Shown: piece by piece, positions 7,406-15,555 of the stretch
Layout of the letters: each line of letters starts with the position of its first letter
How positions within the stretch are numbered: position 1 is the stretch's first letter
Source of the DNA: an uncultured Paraglaciecola sp.
GTDB taxonomy: Bacteria > Pseudomonadota > Gammaproteobacteria > Enterobacterales > Alteromonadaceae
Reading direction: 5' to 3'
DNA length: 54,026 bases
Assembly (NCBI RefSeq): GCF_913020055.1
Contig: NZ_CAJWCF010000016.1
Span: 1-54,026 of the forward strand
The notes under the pieces: model-generated
What the model saw: the letters and a program-made list of their open reading frames with translations, nothing else
The model's database searches: none
Told to the model about the DNA's origin: nothing
Made by a program: the position numbers and the translations under genes

Positions 7406-8323
7406 TTACCTCGCACCCTGCAAACCTCCGGTATGTAACGCCAAGATACGACTTTTTTTGGGAAAGAATCCCTTGTTAATCAGGTCTTGTAATGCGAAAA
7501 ATAGTTTTCCACTATAAACAGGCTCAATTTCAATCTCGGTTTGTTGATAAAAATCGTGGCAAAACTGGGTAAGTTCATAATTAGACTTAGCGTAACCCCC
7601 AAAATGATAGTTGTGATTGATTTGCCAGTTGTTGGTGTCGGTATCATTCCTTAGTAAATCCTTTACTAGTTGTTCTAGATAACCTTCACCTTTTAACACG
7701 CCAATACCTAATACTTGGCAATTATGTTGTTTGAGGTCTTTTGTTGCTCCTTGAATTAACCCAGCAAGGGTGCCACCGCTGGCTACTGGAGCCAAAATAT
7801 AATCATACTGACTTTGCAGTTCTTGAATGATTTCCTCAACGCCTTGCAGCGCTTGTAACTGTGAGCCCCCTTCTGGGATAACTAAAGCATCGGGATATTG
7901 ATGCTGCAGTAATTTTAGATAATTAGGTTCGGCTCGTTGTTGATATGTTTTTCGGTCAACATATAGAATATCGGTGTTCCAACTGATTAAATCTAGCAAC
8001 ATCGGGCTAGGGTTTTGTGAATAATCCCCCCTTATGATGGCAGTGAATCGAATATTGAGAGTGTGGCAGCAATAACCTAAAGCGTGTAGATGATTTGAAA
8101 AACCGCCACCAAAACTGATGATATGTTTGGTGTTGGCTTCAATCGCAGGTAATAACGCATGTTTTAGCTTGCGCCATTTATTACCTGATATGACTGGGTG
8201 CAGTAAATCATCACGTTTTACCGTGAGTGTTATTTCTTGCTGAGCGGCCCAGTCAGGTTGGATAATTGTTTCAACTGAAGGCGCCACTATTTTCAACTGA
8301 TTCAACAAATTGATTTTCTTCAA
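7406..8323 (-). CDS. PLP-dependent ACC deaminase/D-cysteine desulfhydrase-like protein
   Basis: 305-aa fold-type II PLP enzyme of the ACC deaminase/D-cysteine desulfhydrase family. The PLP lysine is in VISGNKWRKLKHAL (near residue 50), followed by the phosphate-binding FGGGFSNHLHALGY and a C-terminal HTGG (RILALHTGGLQG). Other landmarks are VIPEGGSQLQALQG and ILAPVASGGTLAGLIQG. The family deaminates ACC or desulfhydrates D-cysteine; short gammaproteobacterial members like this one usually have no proven substrate. It is monocistronic and divergent from the MAPEG gene. The specific activity cannot be chosen from sequence alone. Confidence 0.85.
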   Translation of the reverse strand: MKKINLLNQLKIVAPSVETIIQPDWAAQQEITLTVKRDDLLHPVISGNKWRKLKHALLPAIEANTKHIISFGGGFSNHLHALGYCCHTLNIRFTAIIRGDYSQNPSPMLLDLISWNTDILYVDRKTYQQRAEPNYLKLLQHQYPDALVIPEGGSQLQALQGVEEIIQELQSQYDYILAPVASGGTLAGLIQGATKDLKQHNCQVLGIGVLKGEGYLEQLVKDLLRNDTDTNNWQINHNYHFGGYAKSNYELTQFCHDFYQQTEIEIEPVYSGKLFFALQDLINKGFFPKKSRILALHTGGLQGAR

Positions 8324-8381
8324 TCTACTTCTGTTTTACCCTCGATGGTGAATGTTAACTAGTCAAATTATAGGGCCTACT

Positions 8382-8768
8382 ATGACCATCATTATGATCT
8401 GCTTATTTATCGCAACCTTAATGCCGATGATTGCTAAAGTGCCTTTAGCTTGGGCTATGAATAAAGCCGGTGGCTATGATAATCGAAACCCGAGAGAGCA
8501 ACAAAAATCTTTGTCAGGTTTTGGCGCGAGAGCTAAAGCGGCTCACGAGAACTGTTTTGAAGCCTTAATCATGTTTACTCCTGGCGCGCTCGCGGTACTT
8601 ATCACTAATAACGCAGGCCATTTAACCGAATATTTGGCTATTGCCTTTGTTGTGTCACGATTCGCTTACCTTTTGGCATATTACGCTGACAAACACCTAT
8701 TACGTAGTGCTTTTTGGGGAGTAGGTTTTATATCTTCTTTGGCACTACTTTGGTTAGCTATTCCTTAG
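8382..8768 (+). CDS. MAPEG family membrane protein
   Basis: 128-aa membrane protein of the MAPEG family (membrane-associated eicosanoid/glutathione metabolism), with four helices. Landmarks are MTIIMICLFIATLMPMIAK, the conserved NPREQ with KAAHENCFEAL (helix 2, with the E-N-x-x-E pattern of MAPEG), and FAYLLAYYADKHLLRSAFWG. ATG 8382 is preferred because TAGGG lies 6 bases upstream and family members begin with this helix; ATG 8352 would add 10 residues. Bacterial members are often glutathione-transferase-like but most are uncharacterised. It converges on the SoxR-controlled small ORF. Confidence 0.85.
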   Translation: MTIIMICLFIATLMPMIAKVPLAWAMNKAGGYDNRNPREQQKSLSGFGARAKAAHENCFEALIMFTPGALAVLITNNAGHLTEYLAIAFVVSRFAYLLAYYADKHLLRSAFWGVGFISSLALLWLAIP

Positions 8769-8796
8769 TTAACAATGAATACTTTAAAACTAATTC

Positions 8797-8889
8797 TTAC
8801 TTCAAATACATAGTGCCATTGTAGGTGTCTATGATTTTTTTAGGGATGTTTTTAAGGTGACTCTTGATTGTGTTTATCAGATTTTTCAT
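8797..8889 (-). CDS. candidate 30-aa small protein under SoxR promoter
   Basis: A 30-codon ORF (MKNLINTIKSHLKN, then IPKKIIDTYNGTMYLK) starts at ATG 8889, with GAGGAAA about 5 bases upstream. The peptide is basic (six Lys, one His) and its first half is amphipathic. I do not recognise it. It is supported by context: the divergent soxR gene, and between them a SoxR box inside a promoter with the soxS-like geometry (TTTACC, 19 bp, TAACAT) that fires toward this ORF and toward no other gene. It could instead be the start of a decayed longer gene, but no in-frame continuation is visible. It ends 28 bp from the convergent MAPEG gene. Confidence 0.5.
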   Translation of the reverse strand: MKNLINTIKSHLKNIPKKIIDTYNGTMYLK

Positions 8890-8913
8890 AATATTTTCCT
8901 CGTAGTTGTTGCA

Positions 8914-8936
8914 ATGTGTTTATTCAATAAACACAT
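8914..8936. repeat. 11-bp-arm palindrome at the SoxR-promoter start site
   Basis: Arms ATGTGTTTATT and AATAAACACAT flank a single central C. The palindrome overlaps the end of the -10 element and the expected transcription start of the SoxR promoter, so it may be an operator for a second regulator rather than an RNA hairpin. Confidence 0.6.
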
Positions 8937-8965
8937 GTTAATACCTCATGTTAACTTGAGGTAAA
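8935..8965 (-). promoter_or_regulatory. SoxR-activated promoter with SoxR box
   Basis: CCTCATGTTAACTTGAGG (8944-8961) differs from the perfect SoxR box palindrome by one base. Read on the minus strand it lies in a 19-bp spacer between TTTACC (8965-8960) and TAACAT (8940-8935), the overlong spacer typical of MerR-family activated promoters and nearly the sequence of the E. coli soxS promoter. It points away from soxR, toward the small ORF at 8889. Confidence 0.88.
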
Positions 8966-9015
8966 GCGTTTTTTTATCTATATTCAACTCACTTGTTGAT
9001 TGATAGGGTGAAGAT

Positions 9016-9456
9016 ATGGAAGACGCAAATTTGTCCGTTGGGTACGTGGCCGGGCGCACAGGAGTGAAAGTGTCTACTTTGCACTTCTATGAACAAAAAG
9101 GCTTGATTAGAAGTTGGCGTAATCAAGGTAATCAAAGGCGTTACAAGCGAGATGTGTTACGTCGAATCTCAGTAATAAAAGCAGCCCAAAGATTAGGTAT
9201 CAGCCTACAAAGTATTCATCAAACCTTCTTAGGCATGCCAAATGAACGCACCCCAGATAAAAAAGACTGGGCGCAGTTATCAAAACGTTGGCAGCAACAA
9301 CTCGATCAACAAATCAATTCGTTAACTAAACTTCGTGATTCACTAGATGGTTGTATAGGTTGCGGCTGCTTATCGATGCAAAACTGCCCTATTTATAATC
9401 CAGACGATGAGTTGGAAGCCTTGGGTCCAGGTCCGGTAATATTAGATAGGAAGTAG
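9016..9456 (+). CDS. soxR: redox-sensitive transcriptional activator SoxR
   Basis: 146-aa MerR-family regulator. The N-terminal winged HTH reads LSVGYVAGRTGVKVSTLHFY, with EQKGLIRSWRNQGNQRRYKR next. A dimerisation helix follows (about 85-118), then the [2Fe-2S] ligand motif C-x2-C-x-C-x5-C in GCIGCGCLSMQNC (near residues 120-132). Oxidation of the cluster by redox-cycling compounds or superoxide turns on the target promoter. There is no soxS next to it; as in many non-enteric bacteria SoxR probably acts directly on its targets. The SoxR box upstream serves a divergent promoter aimed at a 30-aa ORF. Length and motifs are typical, so the assignment is firm. Confidence 0.95.
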   Translation: MEDANLSVGYVAGRTGVKVSTLHFYEQKGLIRSWRNQGNQRRYKRDVLRRISVIKAAQRLGISLQSIHQTFLGMPNERTPDKKDWAQLSKRWQQQLDQQINSLTKLRDSLDGCIGCGCLSMQNCPIYNPDDELEALGPGPVILDRK

Positions 9457-9708
9457 TATTCAACCAGAGTTCAGGTTATTTAGAAAATATAGGGCAGCGA
9501 AACTTTCAATTAGTTGGAAAAAGCTTCAGCTAAATAGTATTTATAACTGTAGGCAAGCGATTTGTTTTTTCTAATAAAACTATAACCGATTATATTTTTG
9601 TGTCGTTTGCGTAATAAAACTCAGCAAAATTAGCAGCAATATAATCCAGCTTTTATTACTTACAACAAAGCAGCTATATCAAATAACAAAACATCGTTAA
9701 CTGTCGGT

Positions 9709-9732
9709 TGACTTATAGACGTCTATACGGCA
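9709..9732. promoter_or_regulatory. MetJ-like box array in the thr operon promoter
   Basis: AGACGTCT (9717-9724) is a perfect MetJ box, inside a 14-bp perfect palindrome (9714-9727). The adjacent 8-mers TGACTTAT (9709-9716) and ATACGGCA (9725-9732) each match the box at 5 of 8 positions, as in the tandem arrays MetJ needs. A TTGACT at 9708-9713 could be the -35. The preceding gap 9457-9707 is AT-rich with no gene seen. No metJ lies in the window, so binding is inferred. Confidence 0.45.
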
Positions 9733-9742
9733 AATTGAGTCT

Positions 9743-9811
9743 ATGAAAACAAATACATTCCGCATTACCAGCATGATGATTACCACCCTCGATGAGGTGG
9801 TCGCCGGCTAG
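9743..9811 (+). CDS. thrL: thr operon leader peptide, 22 aa
   Basis: Short ORF with peptide [20 protein letters not shown] followed by AG and a TAG stop. It contains five Thr and two Ile codons, and a Met-Met pair. It sits immediately before an attenuator and thrA, the expected place of thrL. The control codons end inside region 1 of the leader RNA, as in classical attenuation. The Thr/Ile density is lower than in the E. coli leader. The peptide itself has no function; its translation reports charged tRNA supply. Confidence 0.75.
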   Translation: MKTNTFRITSMMITTLDEVVAG

Positions 9812-9859
9812 TGCAAACGCATTACACATTAAAAGCCCGCAACCACAGCGGGCTTTTTT
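9782..9859 (+). promoter_or_regulatory. thr operon transcription attenuator
   Basis: Three mutually exclusive helices can be drawn. Region 1:2 pairs ACCACC (9782-9787) with GGTGGT (9796-9801). Region 2:3, the antiterminator, pairs GTGGTCGCCGGC (9797-9808) with GCCCGCAACCAC (9835-9846), 10 of 12 matched. Region 3:4, the terminator, pairs GCCCGC (9835-9840) with GCGGGC (9848-9853), followed by six T. This is the standard amino-acid attenuator. Confidence 0.85.
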
Positions 9860-9923
9860 GTTATCTGGATGCTCAAAAATACGTAATAAATATTGTGTGT
9901 TGAAAACAGTTAAGGAAGTAAAA

Positions 9924-12386
9924 ATGAAGGTATTGAAGTTTGGCGGATCGTCTCTCGCTGATGCAGAACGTTACTTAAGAGTAAAAGACATTAGTCTCGC
10001 ATGTCATACCGAAACAGGTGCGGCAGTTGTGTTGTCTGCTCCAAAGGGCGTGACCAATGCCTTGTCACTTTTGTGTGATGAAGCCGCATCGGGCAAGGAT
10101 TACGGTGAGCTATTTGCCAAATTGAATATGGTTTTGTTTGGTATTTTAGAAGACTTGCAAACAAACGTACCTAATTTCTCTCAAGCTAAATTAGCTGAGT
10201 TTATTCAACACACGTTAAATGACCTTAATCAGCATTTAGAAGGGTTTGCATTGCTACGCTGTGCGCCTGAGCAAGTTGTAGCTAAAGTGTTGAGCATTGG
10301 TGAATACATCAGTGTGAATATTTTCAGTGAAATTTTAACCACCTTAGGTCACGCCAATAGCATTATTGATCCGGTTAAATATATTATCGCTGAAGGTGAT
10401 TATTTAGACAGCATTGCCGATGTATCTGCGAGTAAAGCCCGATTTAGTGATGTAGATATTTCAGGTGAACAAATCTTAATTATGCCGGGTTTTGTTGCGG
10501 TAAATGAAGCCGGTGAAAAAGTCACCTTAGGTCGTAATGGTTCAGATTATTCTGCTGCAATTTTAGCTGCTTGTATTGGTGCTGAATGTTGTGAGATTTG
10601 GACCGATGTTGATGGTGTGTATAACGCAGATCCTAACCAAGTTGAAGGTGCGGTATTACTTGATAAACTGACTTATCAAGAAGCAATGGAGTTGTCTTAT
10701 TTTGGCGCGAAAGTATTACACCCCAAAACGATTGGTCCCATCGCGCAGCATCATATCCCTTGTTTAATTCGCAATACCCTTAACCCATCAGCGCCGGGTA
10801 CATTAATCAGTAATGAAGCCAGTACAAAATGGACAAGCGTTAAAGGTATTTCGCACTTAGATGATATGACCATGTTTAATGTCGCTGGTCCGGGTATGAA
10901 GGGCATGGTAGGCATGGCTAGCCGCGTGTTCGAAATCATGTCTAACGCAAACATCTCTATTAGTTTAATTACTCAGTCTTCATCTGAATACAGCATCAGT
11001 TTTTGTATTCACAGCAAAGATGCGAGTCGGGCACAGGATTTATTAGAAGATTCATTTGCCCTAGAACTCAGTAATCAATTACTAGACCCTATTGAAGTGC
11101 GTCATGAATTGGCCATTGTTACTTTGGTTGGTGACGGCATGCGTCACTCAAAAGGTTTAGCTGCTAAGTTCTTTAGTTCCCTTGCACAAGCAAGAGTGAA
11201 TAATGTGGCAATCGCTCAGGGCTCGTCTGAACGTTCTATTTCTACTGTCATAGAGTCCAGTAAAGCGAAGAAAGCCGTTAAAGTCGTGCATCAGAATTTT
11301 TTCTCTAACCTACATGCCATAGATGCGTTCTTAGTGGGCTGCGGTAGTGTAGGAAAAGAACTACTAGCCCAAATCGCTCGCCAGCAAGCTGCTTTGTTGG
11401 AAAAAAATATTAGCTTAAAAGTGTATGGTATTGCCAATAGTAAGAAGCTGTTGCTGCAATCGGCGGGTATTGATTTAAATTCACCTTGGCTGGAAGAATT
11501 AGAGCAAAGCGATAAACAGTTCACTATCGAAAATTTGAAAAACTTTATTCATGATAATAGTTTGGTTAACCCCGTTATAATCGACTGTACTAGCAGTACA
11601 CAAATTGCTGAACAATATCCGCAGATGATGTTAGATGGTTTCCATGTAGTTACGCCTAACAAAAAGGCCAATACTGCAAGCACAGAGTTTTATCAGTTAT
11701 TAAGAGAAACCGCGCAGAAGACTAATCGCCAATTTTTGTATGAAACGACAGTAGGCGCTGGTTTACCTGTTATTGATAATTTACAAAACTTGTTTTATGC
11801 AGGCGATGAATTAGTTCGCTTTGAAGGTATTTTATCCGGTTCGTTGTCTTTTGTATTTGGGAAGTTGGACGAAGGCTTGAGCTTGTCAGAAGCCACCGAA
11901 ATTGCTAAAAAGAATGGGTTTACTGAACCTGACCCTCGTGATGATTTGAGTGGTATGGACGTGGCCAGAAAACTTTTGATTATGGCCCGTGAATCAGGCT
12001 TAACCCTTGAGTTATCAGACATCACAATTGAACCAGTATTACCCGCTTCTTTTGATGCCAGTGGCAGTATAGAAGAATTTATGGCTCGTTTACCTGAATT
12101 AGATAACTATTATGCAGAGAAAATAGCTTCAGCGAAAAGTGAAGGCAAAGTTTTGCGTTATGTTGGTTCAATTGACCACGGTAAATGTGTGGTCAGTATC
12201 GAAGCTGTGGGTGAATCACATCCTTTGTATATGGTAAAAGAAGGTGAAAATGCCTTGGCTATTCACAGTCATTATTACCAACCGATTCCCTATGTTATTA
12301 GAGGTTATGGTGCAGGCGCTGCTGTAACTGCGGCTGGTGTATTCGCCGATGTCATGCGCACTATGCCTTGGAAACAATCTATCTAA
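9924..12386 (+). CDS. thrA: bifunctional aspartokinase I/homoserine dehydrogenase I
   Basis: 820 aa, exactly the E. coli ThrA length. The aspartokinase domain (about 1-285) begins [13 protein letters not shown] and carries [14 protein letters not shown] and [15 protein letters not shown] regulatory modules follow (about 310-460; [20 protein letters not shown]), then the homoserine dehydrogenase domain (about 465-820) with [21 protein letters not shown] and a C-terminal [20 protein letters not shown]. It catalyses the first and third steps from aspartate toward threonine and methionine. ATG 9924 is chosen for the GGAAG site and homology; an upstream in-frame ATG (9792) lies inside the attenuator. 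Expression should be set by the leader attenuator and perhaps by a MetJ-like site. It overlaps thrB by one base. Confidence 0.97.
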   Translation: MKVLKFGGSSLADAERYLRVKDISLACHTETGAAVVLSAPKGVTNALSLLCDEAASGKDYGELFAKLNMVLFGILEDLQTNVPNFSQAKLAEFIQHTLNDLNQHLEGFALLRCAPEQVVAKVLSIGEYISVNIFSEILTTLGHANSIIDPVKYIIAEGDYLDSIADVSASKARFSDVDISGEQILIMPGFVAVNEAGEKVTLGRNGSDYSAAILAACIGAECCEIWTDVDGVYNADPNQVEGAVLLDKLTYQEAMELSYFGAKVLHPKTIGPIAQHHIPCLIRNTLNPSAPGTLISNEASTKWTSVKGISHLDDMTMFNVAGPGMKGMVGMASRVFEIMSNANISISLITQSSSEYSISFCIHSKDASRAQDLLEDSFALELSNQLLDPIEVRHELAIVTLVGDGMRHSKGLAAKFFSSLAQARVNNVAIAQGSSERSISTVIESSKAKKAVKVVHQNFFSNLHAIDAFLVGCGSVGKELLAQIARQQAALLEKNISLKVYGIANSKKLLLQSAGIDLNSPWLEELEQSDKQFTIENLKNFIHDNSLVNPVIIDCTSSTQIAEQYPQMMLDGFHVVTPNKKANTASTEFYQLLRETAQKTNRQFLYETTVGAGLPVIDNLQNLFYAGDELVRFEGILSGSLSFVFGKLDEGLSLSEATEIAKKNGFTEPDPRDDLSGMDVARKLLIMARESGLTLELSDITIEPVLPASFDASGSIEEFMARLPELDNYYAEKIASAKSEGKVLRYVGSIDHGKCVVSIEAVGESHPLYMVKEGENALAIHSHYYQPIPYVIRGYGAGAAVTAAGVFADVMRTMPWKQSI

Positions 12387-13381
12387 TGTCAGATGATAAA
12401 ATGAAACAATCTATCTTAAGGGCCTATGCGCCTGCTTCAATTGGTAACGTAAGTTTAGGTTTTGACTTACTAGGTGCGGCATTAAAACCAATAGACGGCA
12501 GCTTGCTTGGTGATGAAGTTGATATAGAGATAGCAGACACATACAGTCTAGTGGTCAAAGGACGTTTTGCCGACAAATTGCCAGCTGATCCAAGCAGCAA
12601 TATTGTTACCCGATGTTATCAGCACTTTATTGCTGTGTTAGAGCAACAAGGTCATGCAAAAAGTACTATCCCTGCACTTAAAATGACATTGCATAAACAT
12701 TTACCTATTGGCAGTGGTTTAGGTTCTAGCGCTAGCTCCATTGTGGCTGCGTTACATGGCTTAAATCAGTTCTTTGCCGAGCATTTTGGTAAAGTGCCGT
12801 TAAACGATAATGAATTGTTGTTGGTGATGGGCGAGCTTGAAGGGCAAATCAGTGGTAGTGTGCATTACGATAATGTTGCGCCATGTTTCCTCGGTGGGCT
12901 AACTTTAATGGCCGAACACAAAGGTCAAGTGGCATTACAATTACCTGTGTTTGAAAATTGGTATTGGGTCTCTTGTTACTCTGGTATCAGTGTATCAACT
13001 GCCGCAGCGCGGGATATTCTGCCAAAACAGGTATCGATGGTTGATACTATTAAGTTTGGCCGTCAGTTGGCCGTGTTTACTGATGCTTTATATCGCAAGG
13101 ATGAAAATCTTGCTGCTGCTATGATGTGTGATGTGATTGCTGAACCTTATCGTAAATCGCTTCTGCCAAGGTTCGATGAATCACGTACTTTTGCTGAACA
13201 ACACGGCGCGTTAGCATTTGGTATTTCAGGCTCTGGGCCAACAGTATTTGCTGTGTGCGATAATTTAGAAAACGCCAAAATAATTAATCAATGGCTAGCT
13301 GATAACTATATTCAAAATGACACAGGTTTTAGTCATATTTGCCAGCTGGACATGAGTGGTGCATCCGTAAGCCACTCTTGA
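12386..13381 (+). CDS. thrB: homoserine kinase
   Basis: 331-aa GHMP kinase that phosphorylates homoserine. Motifs are AYAPASIGNVSLGFDLLGAA at the N terminus, the ATP loop LPIGSGLGSSASSIVAAL near residue 100, and the C-terminal FGISGSGPTVFAV. The ATG overlaps the thrA stop (TAATG), which couples translation; ATG 12401 is a possible shorter start. Another in-frame ATG at 12368 lies inside thrA. A 14-base direct repeat, GAAACAATCTATCT, occurs at the end of thrA (12371-12384) and at the start of this gene (12403-12416), so both proteins share a KQSI segment at the junction. Confidence 0.96.
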   Translation: MSDDKMKQSILRAYAPASIGNVSLGFDLLGAALKPIDGSLLGDEVDIEIADTYSLVVKGRFADKLPADPSSNIVTRCYQHFIAVLEQQGHAKSTIPALKMTLHKHLPIGSGLGSSASSIVAALHGLNQFFAEHFGKVPLNDNELLLVMGELEGQISGSVHYDNVAPCFLGGLTLMAEHKGQVALQLPVFENWYWVSCYSGISVSTAAARDILPKQVSMVDTIKFGRQLAVFTDALYRKDENLAAAMMCDVIAEPYRKSLLPRFDESRTFAEQHGALAFGISGSGPTVFAVCDNLENAKIINQWLADNYIQNDTGFSHICQLDMSGASVSHS

Positions 13382-13421
13382 AAGCGAACGCTTTCATAGG
13401 AGCTAGTAACCGATTACTAGC
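13380..13421 (+). repeat. two tandem hairpins between thrB and thrC
   Basis: GAAAGC/GCTTTC (13380-13395) and the perfect 8-bp stem GCTAGTAA/TTACTAGC with a CCGA loop (13402-13421) follow the thrB stop. Neither has a T-run, so they look like mRNA stability or processing elements rather than terminators. Confidence 0.6.
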
Positions 13422-13451
13422 GCAATATATAAGAATTAGGAAGGTAGTAAA

Positions 13452-14735
13452 GTGGAACTCGTAAATTTAAAAGATGCATCAGATAAAGCTAGCTTCGCAG
13501 AAGCGGTAAAAAAGGGCTTAGGTAAAAACCAAGGGTTGTTTTTCCCAAAACAACTACCTAAATTCGATGATATTGAATCAGTATTGGCTATGCCTTTTGT
13601 AGAACGCAGTGTAGAAATTTTAACGACCTTAATTGGTGATGAATTACCCCGCGAAACAGTCACTGGCATAGTAGAGCGAGCATTTGTGTTTGGCGCTCCT
13701 TTAGCTAAGGTCAAAGATAATGTATATATCTTGGAGCTTTTCCACGGGCCAACATTAGCCTTCAAAGACTTTGGTGGTCGATTTATGGCCCAGTGTTTGG
13801 TTGAAATCTCAGATGGTCAGCCAATTACTATTTTAACAGCTACCTCGGGTGATACCGGTGCCGCTGTAGCCCATGCGTTTCATGGCATCGAAAATATTAA
13901 TGTAGTGATCTTGTATCCAAAAGGCAAAATCAGCCAACTACAAGAAAAGTTATTTACCACTCTAGGTGGCAACATCCATACGGTAGCCATTGAAGACGAT
14001 TTTGACGCTTGTCAGCAATTAGTCAAAAGTGCTTTTGATGATCCAGATGTACGTGATGGATTACACTTAAATTCTGCAAACTCGATTAATATCAGTCGCT
14101 TGGCAGCGCAGGTTTGTTATTACTTTGAAGCTGTGTCACAACTTACTCCCGCCGAACGTGAAGATTTAGTGATTTCAGTACCTAGCGGTAATTTTGGTAA
14201 CTTAACTGCAGGCCTGATTGCAAAAGTAATGGGTCTACCAGTCAAACATTTTATTGCCGCCACTAACTTAAACGATACTGTTCCACGTTATTTGAAAACT
14301 GGCGAGTGGGCACCTCATGATACTGTAGCGACTTTGTCAAACGCCATGGATGTGAGTCAACCTAACAACTGGCCGCGCATTGAAGCCATGATTGAACAAG
14401 GGCTAGTGGACAAATCTGTTATCTCTGGCGATACGGTAGACGAAGAATATACCCAAGTGGCTATGCGTCAATTAGCTCAACTAGGTTATGTCAGTGAGCC
14501 TCATGCAGCCATCGCTTATAAAGCCTTGGTGAGAAAAATGGAAGAAGGCCAGACAGGTATTTTCTTAGGTACTGCTCATCCGGCTAAATTTCGTGAAACA
14601 GTCGAAAACGTTTTAGGACAACCTATTAGTTTGCCACAACCCTTGGCTGACTGTGCTGGTAAAGAAGGTTTGTCAGCTGAGCTAGCAAATGACTATCAAG
14701 CATTGAAAGCACATTTGTTTAGTTTGTTGGGTTAA
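13452..14735 (+). CDS. thrC: threonine synthase
   Basis: 427-aa fold-type II PLP enzyme converting O-phosphohomoserine to threonine, close to E. coli ThrC (428 aa). The start is GTG 13452, with AGGAAGG upstream and an N terminus (MELVNLKDASDKASFAEAV) aligned with the family. The PLP lysine lies in HGPTLAFKDFGGRFM (near residue 105), with TATSGDTGAAVAHAF and VPSGNFGNLTAG as the cofactor phosphate-binding segments. It is the last step of threonine synthesis and the third gene of the thr operon, separated from thrB by 70 bp containing two hairpins. The next gene, ung, starts 9 bp after its stop. Confidence 0.97.
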   Translation: MELVNLKDASDKASFAEAVKKGLGKNQGLFFPKQLPKFDDIESVLAMPFVERSVEILTTLIGDELPRETVTGIVERAFVFGAPLAKVKDNVYILELFHGPTLAFKDFGGRFMAQCLVEISDGQPITILTATSGDTGAAVAHAFHGIENINVVILYPKGKISQLQEKLFTTLGGNIHTVAIEDDFDACQQLVKSAFDDPDVRDGLHLNSANSINISRLAAQVCYYFEAVSQLTPAEREDLVISVPSGNFGNLTAGLIAKVMGLPVKHFIAATNLNDTVPRYLKTGEWAPHDTVATLSNAMDVSQPNNWPRIEAMIEQGLVDKSVISGDTVDEEYTQVAMRQLAQLGYVSEPHAAIAYKALVRKMEEGQTGIFLGTAHPAKFRETVENVLGQPISLPQPLADCAGKEGLSAELANDYQALKAHLFSLLG

Positions 14736-14744
14736 CAATATCCA

Positions 14745-15404
14745 ATGAGTACTTGGGCCGATATTTTAAGTCATGAAAAACAGCAGCCTTATTTCCAGCA
14801 GATTATGCAATTTGTACAAAGTGAAAGGGCTGCAGGCAAAACTATCTATCCGCCTGAGCAAGATGTATTTAATGCTTTTACCCTGACCGAAGTTGAAAAT
14901 GTAAAAGTAGTCATACTTGGTCAAGACCCTTACCACGGCCCTAATCAAGCACATGGTTTGTGTTTTTCGGTATTACCTAATGTTAAAAAGCCCCCTTCAT
15001 TAGTCAATATTTATAAAGAATTAGCTTCCGATATTTCAAGTTTTAGCATTCCACAGCATGGCTTTTTGCAAAGTTGGGCAGAGCAGGGAGTATTGCTGCT
15101 AAATACAGTTCTTACCGTTGAACAAGGGCAAGCCCATTCACATTCCAAAATAGGTTGGGAACGATTTACTGATACTGTTGTTCGACAATTGAATGATCAT
15201 TGTGACGGATTGGTATTTTTGTTGTGGGGCAGTCATGCTCAGAAAAAGGGCGCGGTAATAGATAAACACAAACATCATGTGCTGAGTGCACCCCATCCTT
15301 CACCTCTGTCAGCCCACCGTGGCTTTTTGGGTTGTAAACATTTCTCACAAACTAATAGTCTTTTAAAACAACAAAACAAAAGCCCAGTTAACTGGCAAGT
15401 TTAG
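14745..15404 (+). CDS. ung: uracil-DNA glycosylase
   Basis: 219-aa family 1 uracil-DNA glycosylase that starts base excision repair of uracil. The catalytic Asp is in [20 protein letters not shown] (the water-activating GQDPYHGP motif near residues 60-70) and the catalytic His in [17 protein letters not shown] near residue 190. The uracil-binding [12 protein letters not shown] is also clear. It begins 9 bp after thrC with only a weak ribosome site, so it is probably read from the thr operon transcript, an unrelated function attached to an amino-acid operon. No terminator is visible between thrC and ung. Confidence 0.97.
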   Translation: MSTWADILSHEKQQPYFQQIMQFVQSERAAGKTIYPPEQDVFNAFTLTEVENVKVVILGQDPYHGPNQAHGLCFSVLPNVKKPPSLVNIYKELASDISSFSIPQHGFLQSWAEQGVLLLNTVLTVEQGQAHSHSKIGWERFTDTVVRQLNDHCDGLVFLLWGSHAQKKGAVIDKHKHHVLSAPHPSPLSAHRGFLGCKHFSQTNSLLKQQNKSPVNWQV

Positions 15405-15555
15405 TCGTTTAATTGTTTTCTAATATATTTGTTTAATAACACTTTATATTGAAACTTAGGATAGCTATGTTGATCTTATCTGCTAACAATCATTTCTAGA
15501 ACGCGTATTATCCCAAGTTCAGGCTGTCCAATACTCGTCAAAATAAGGCCATAAA

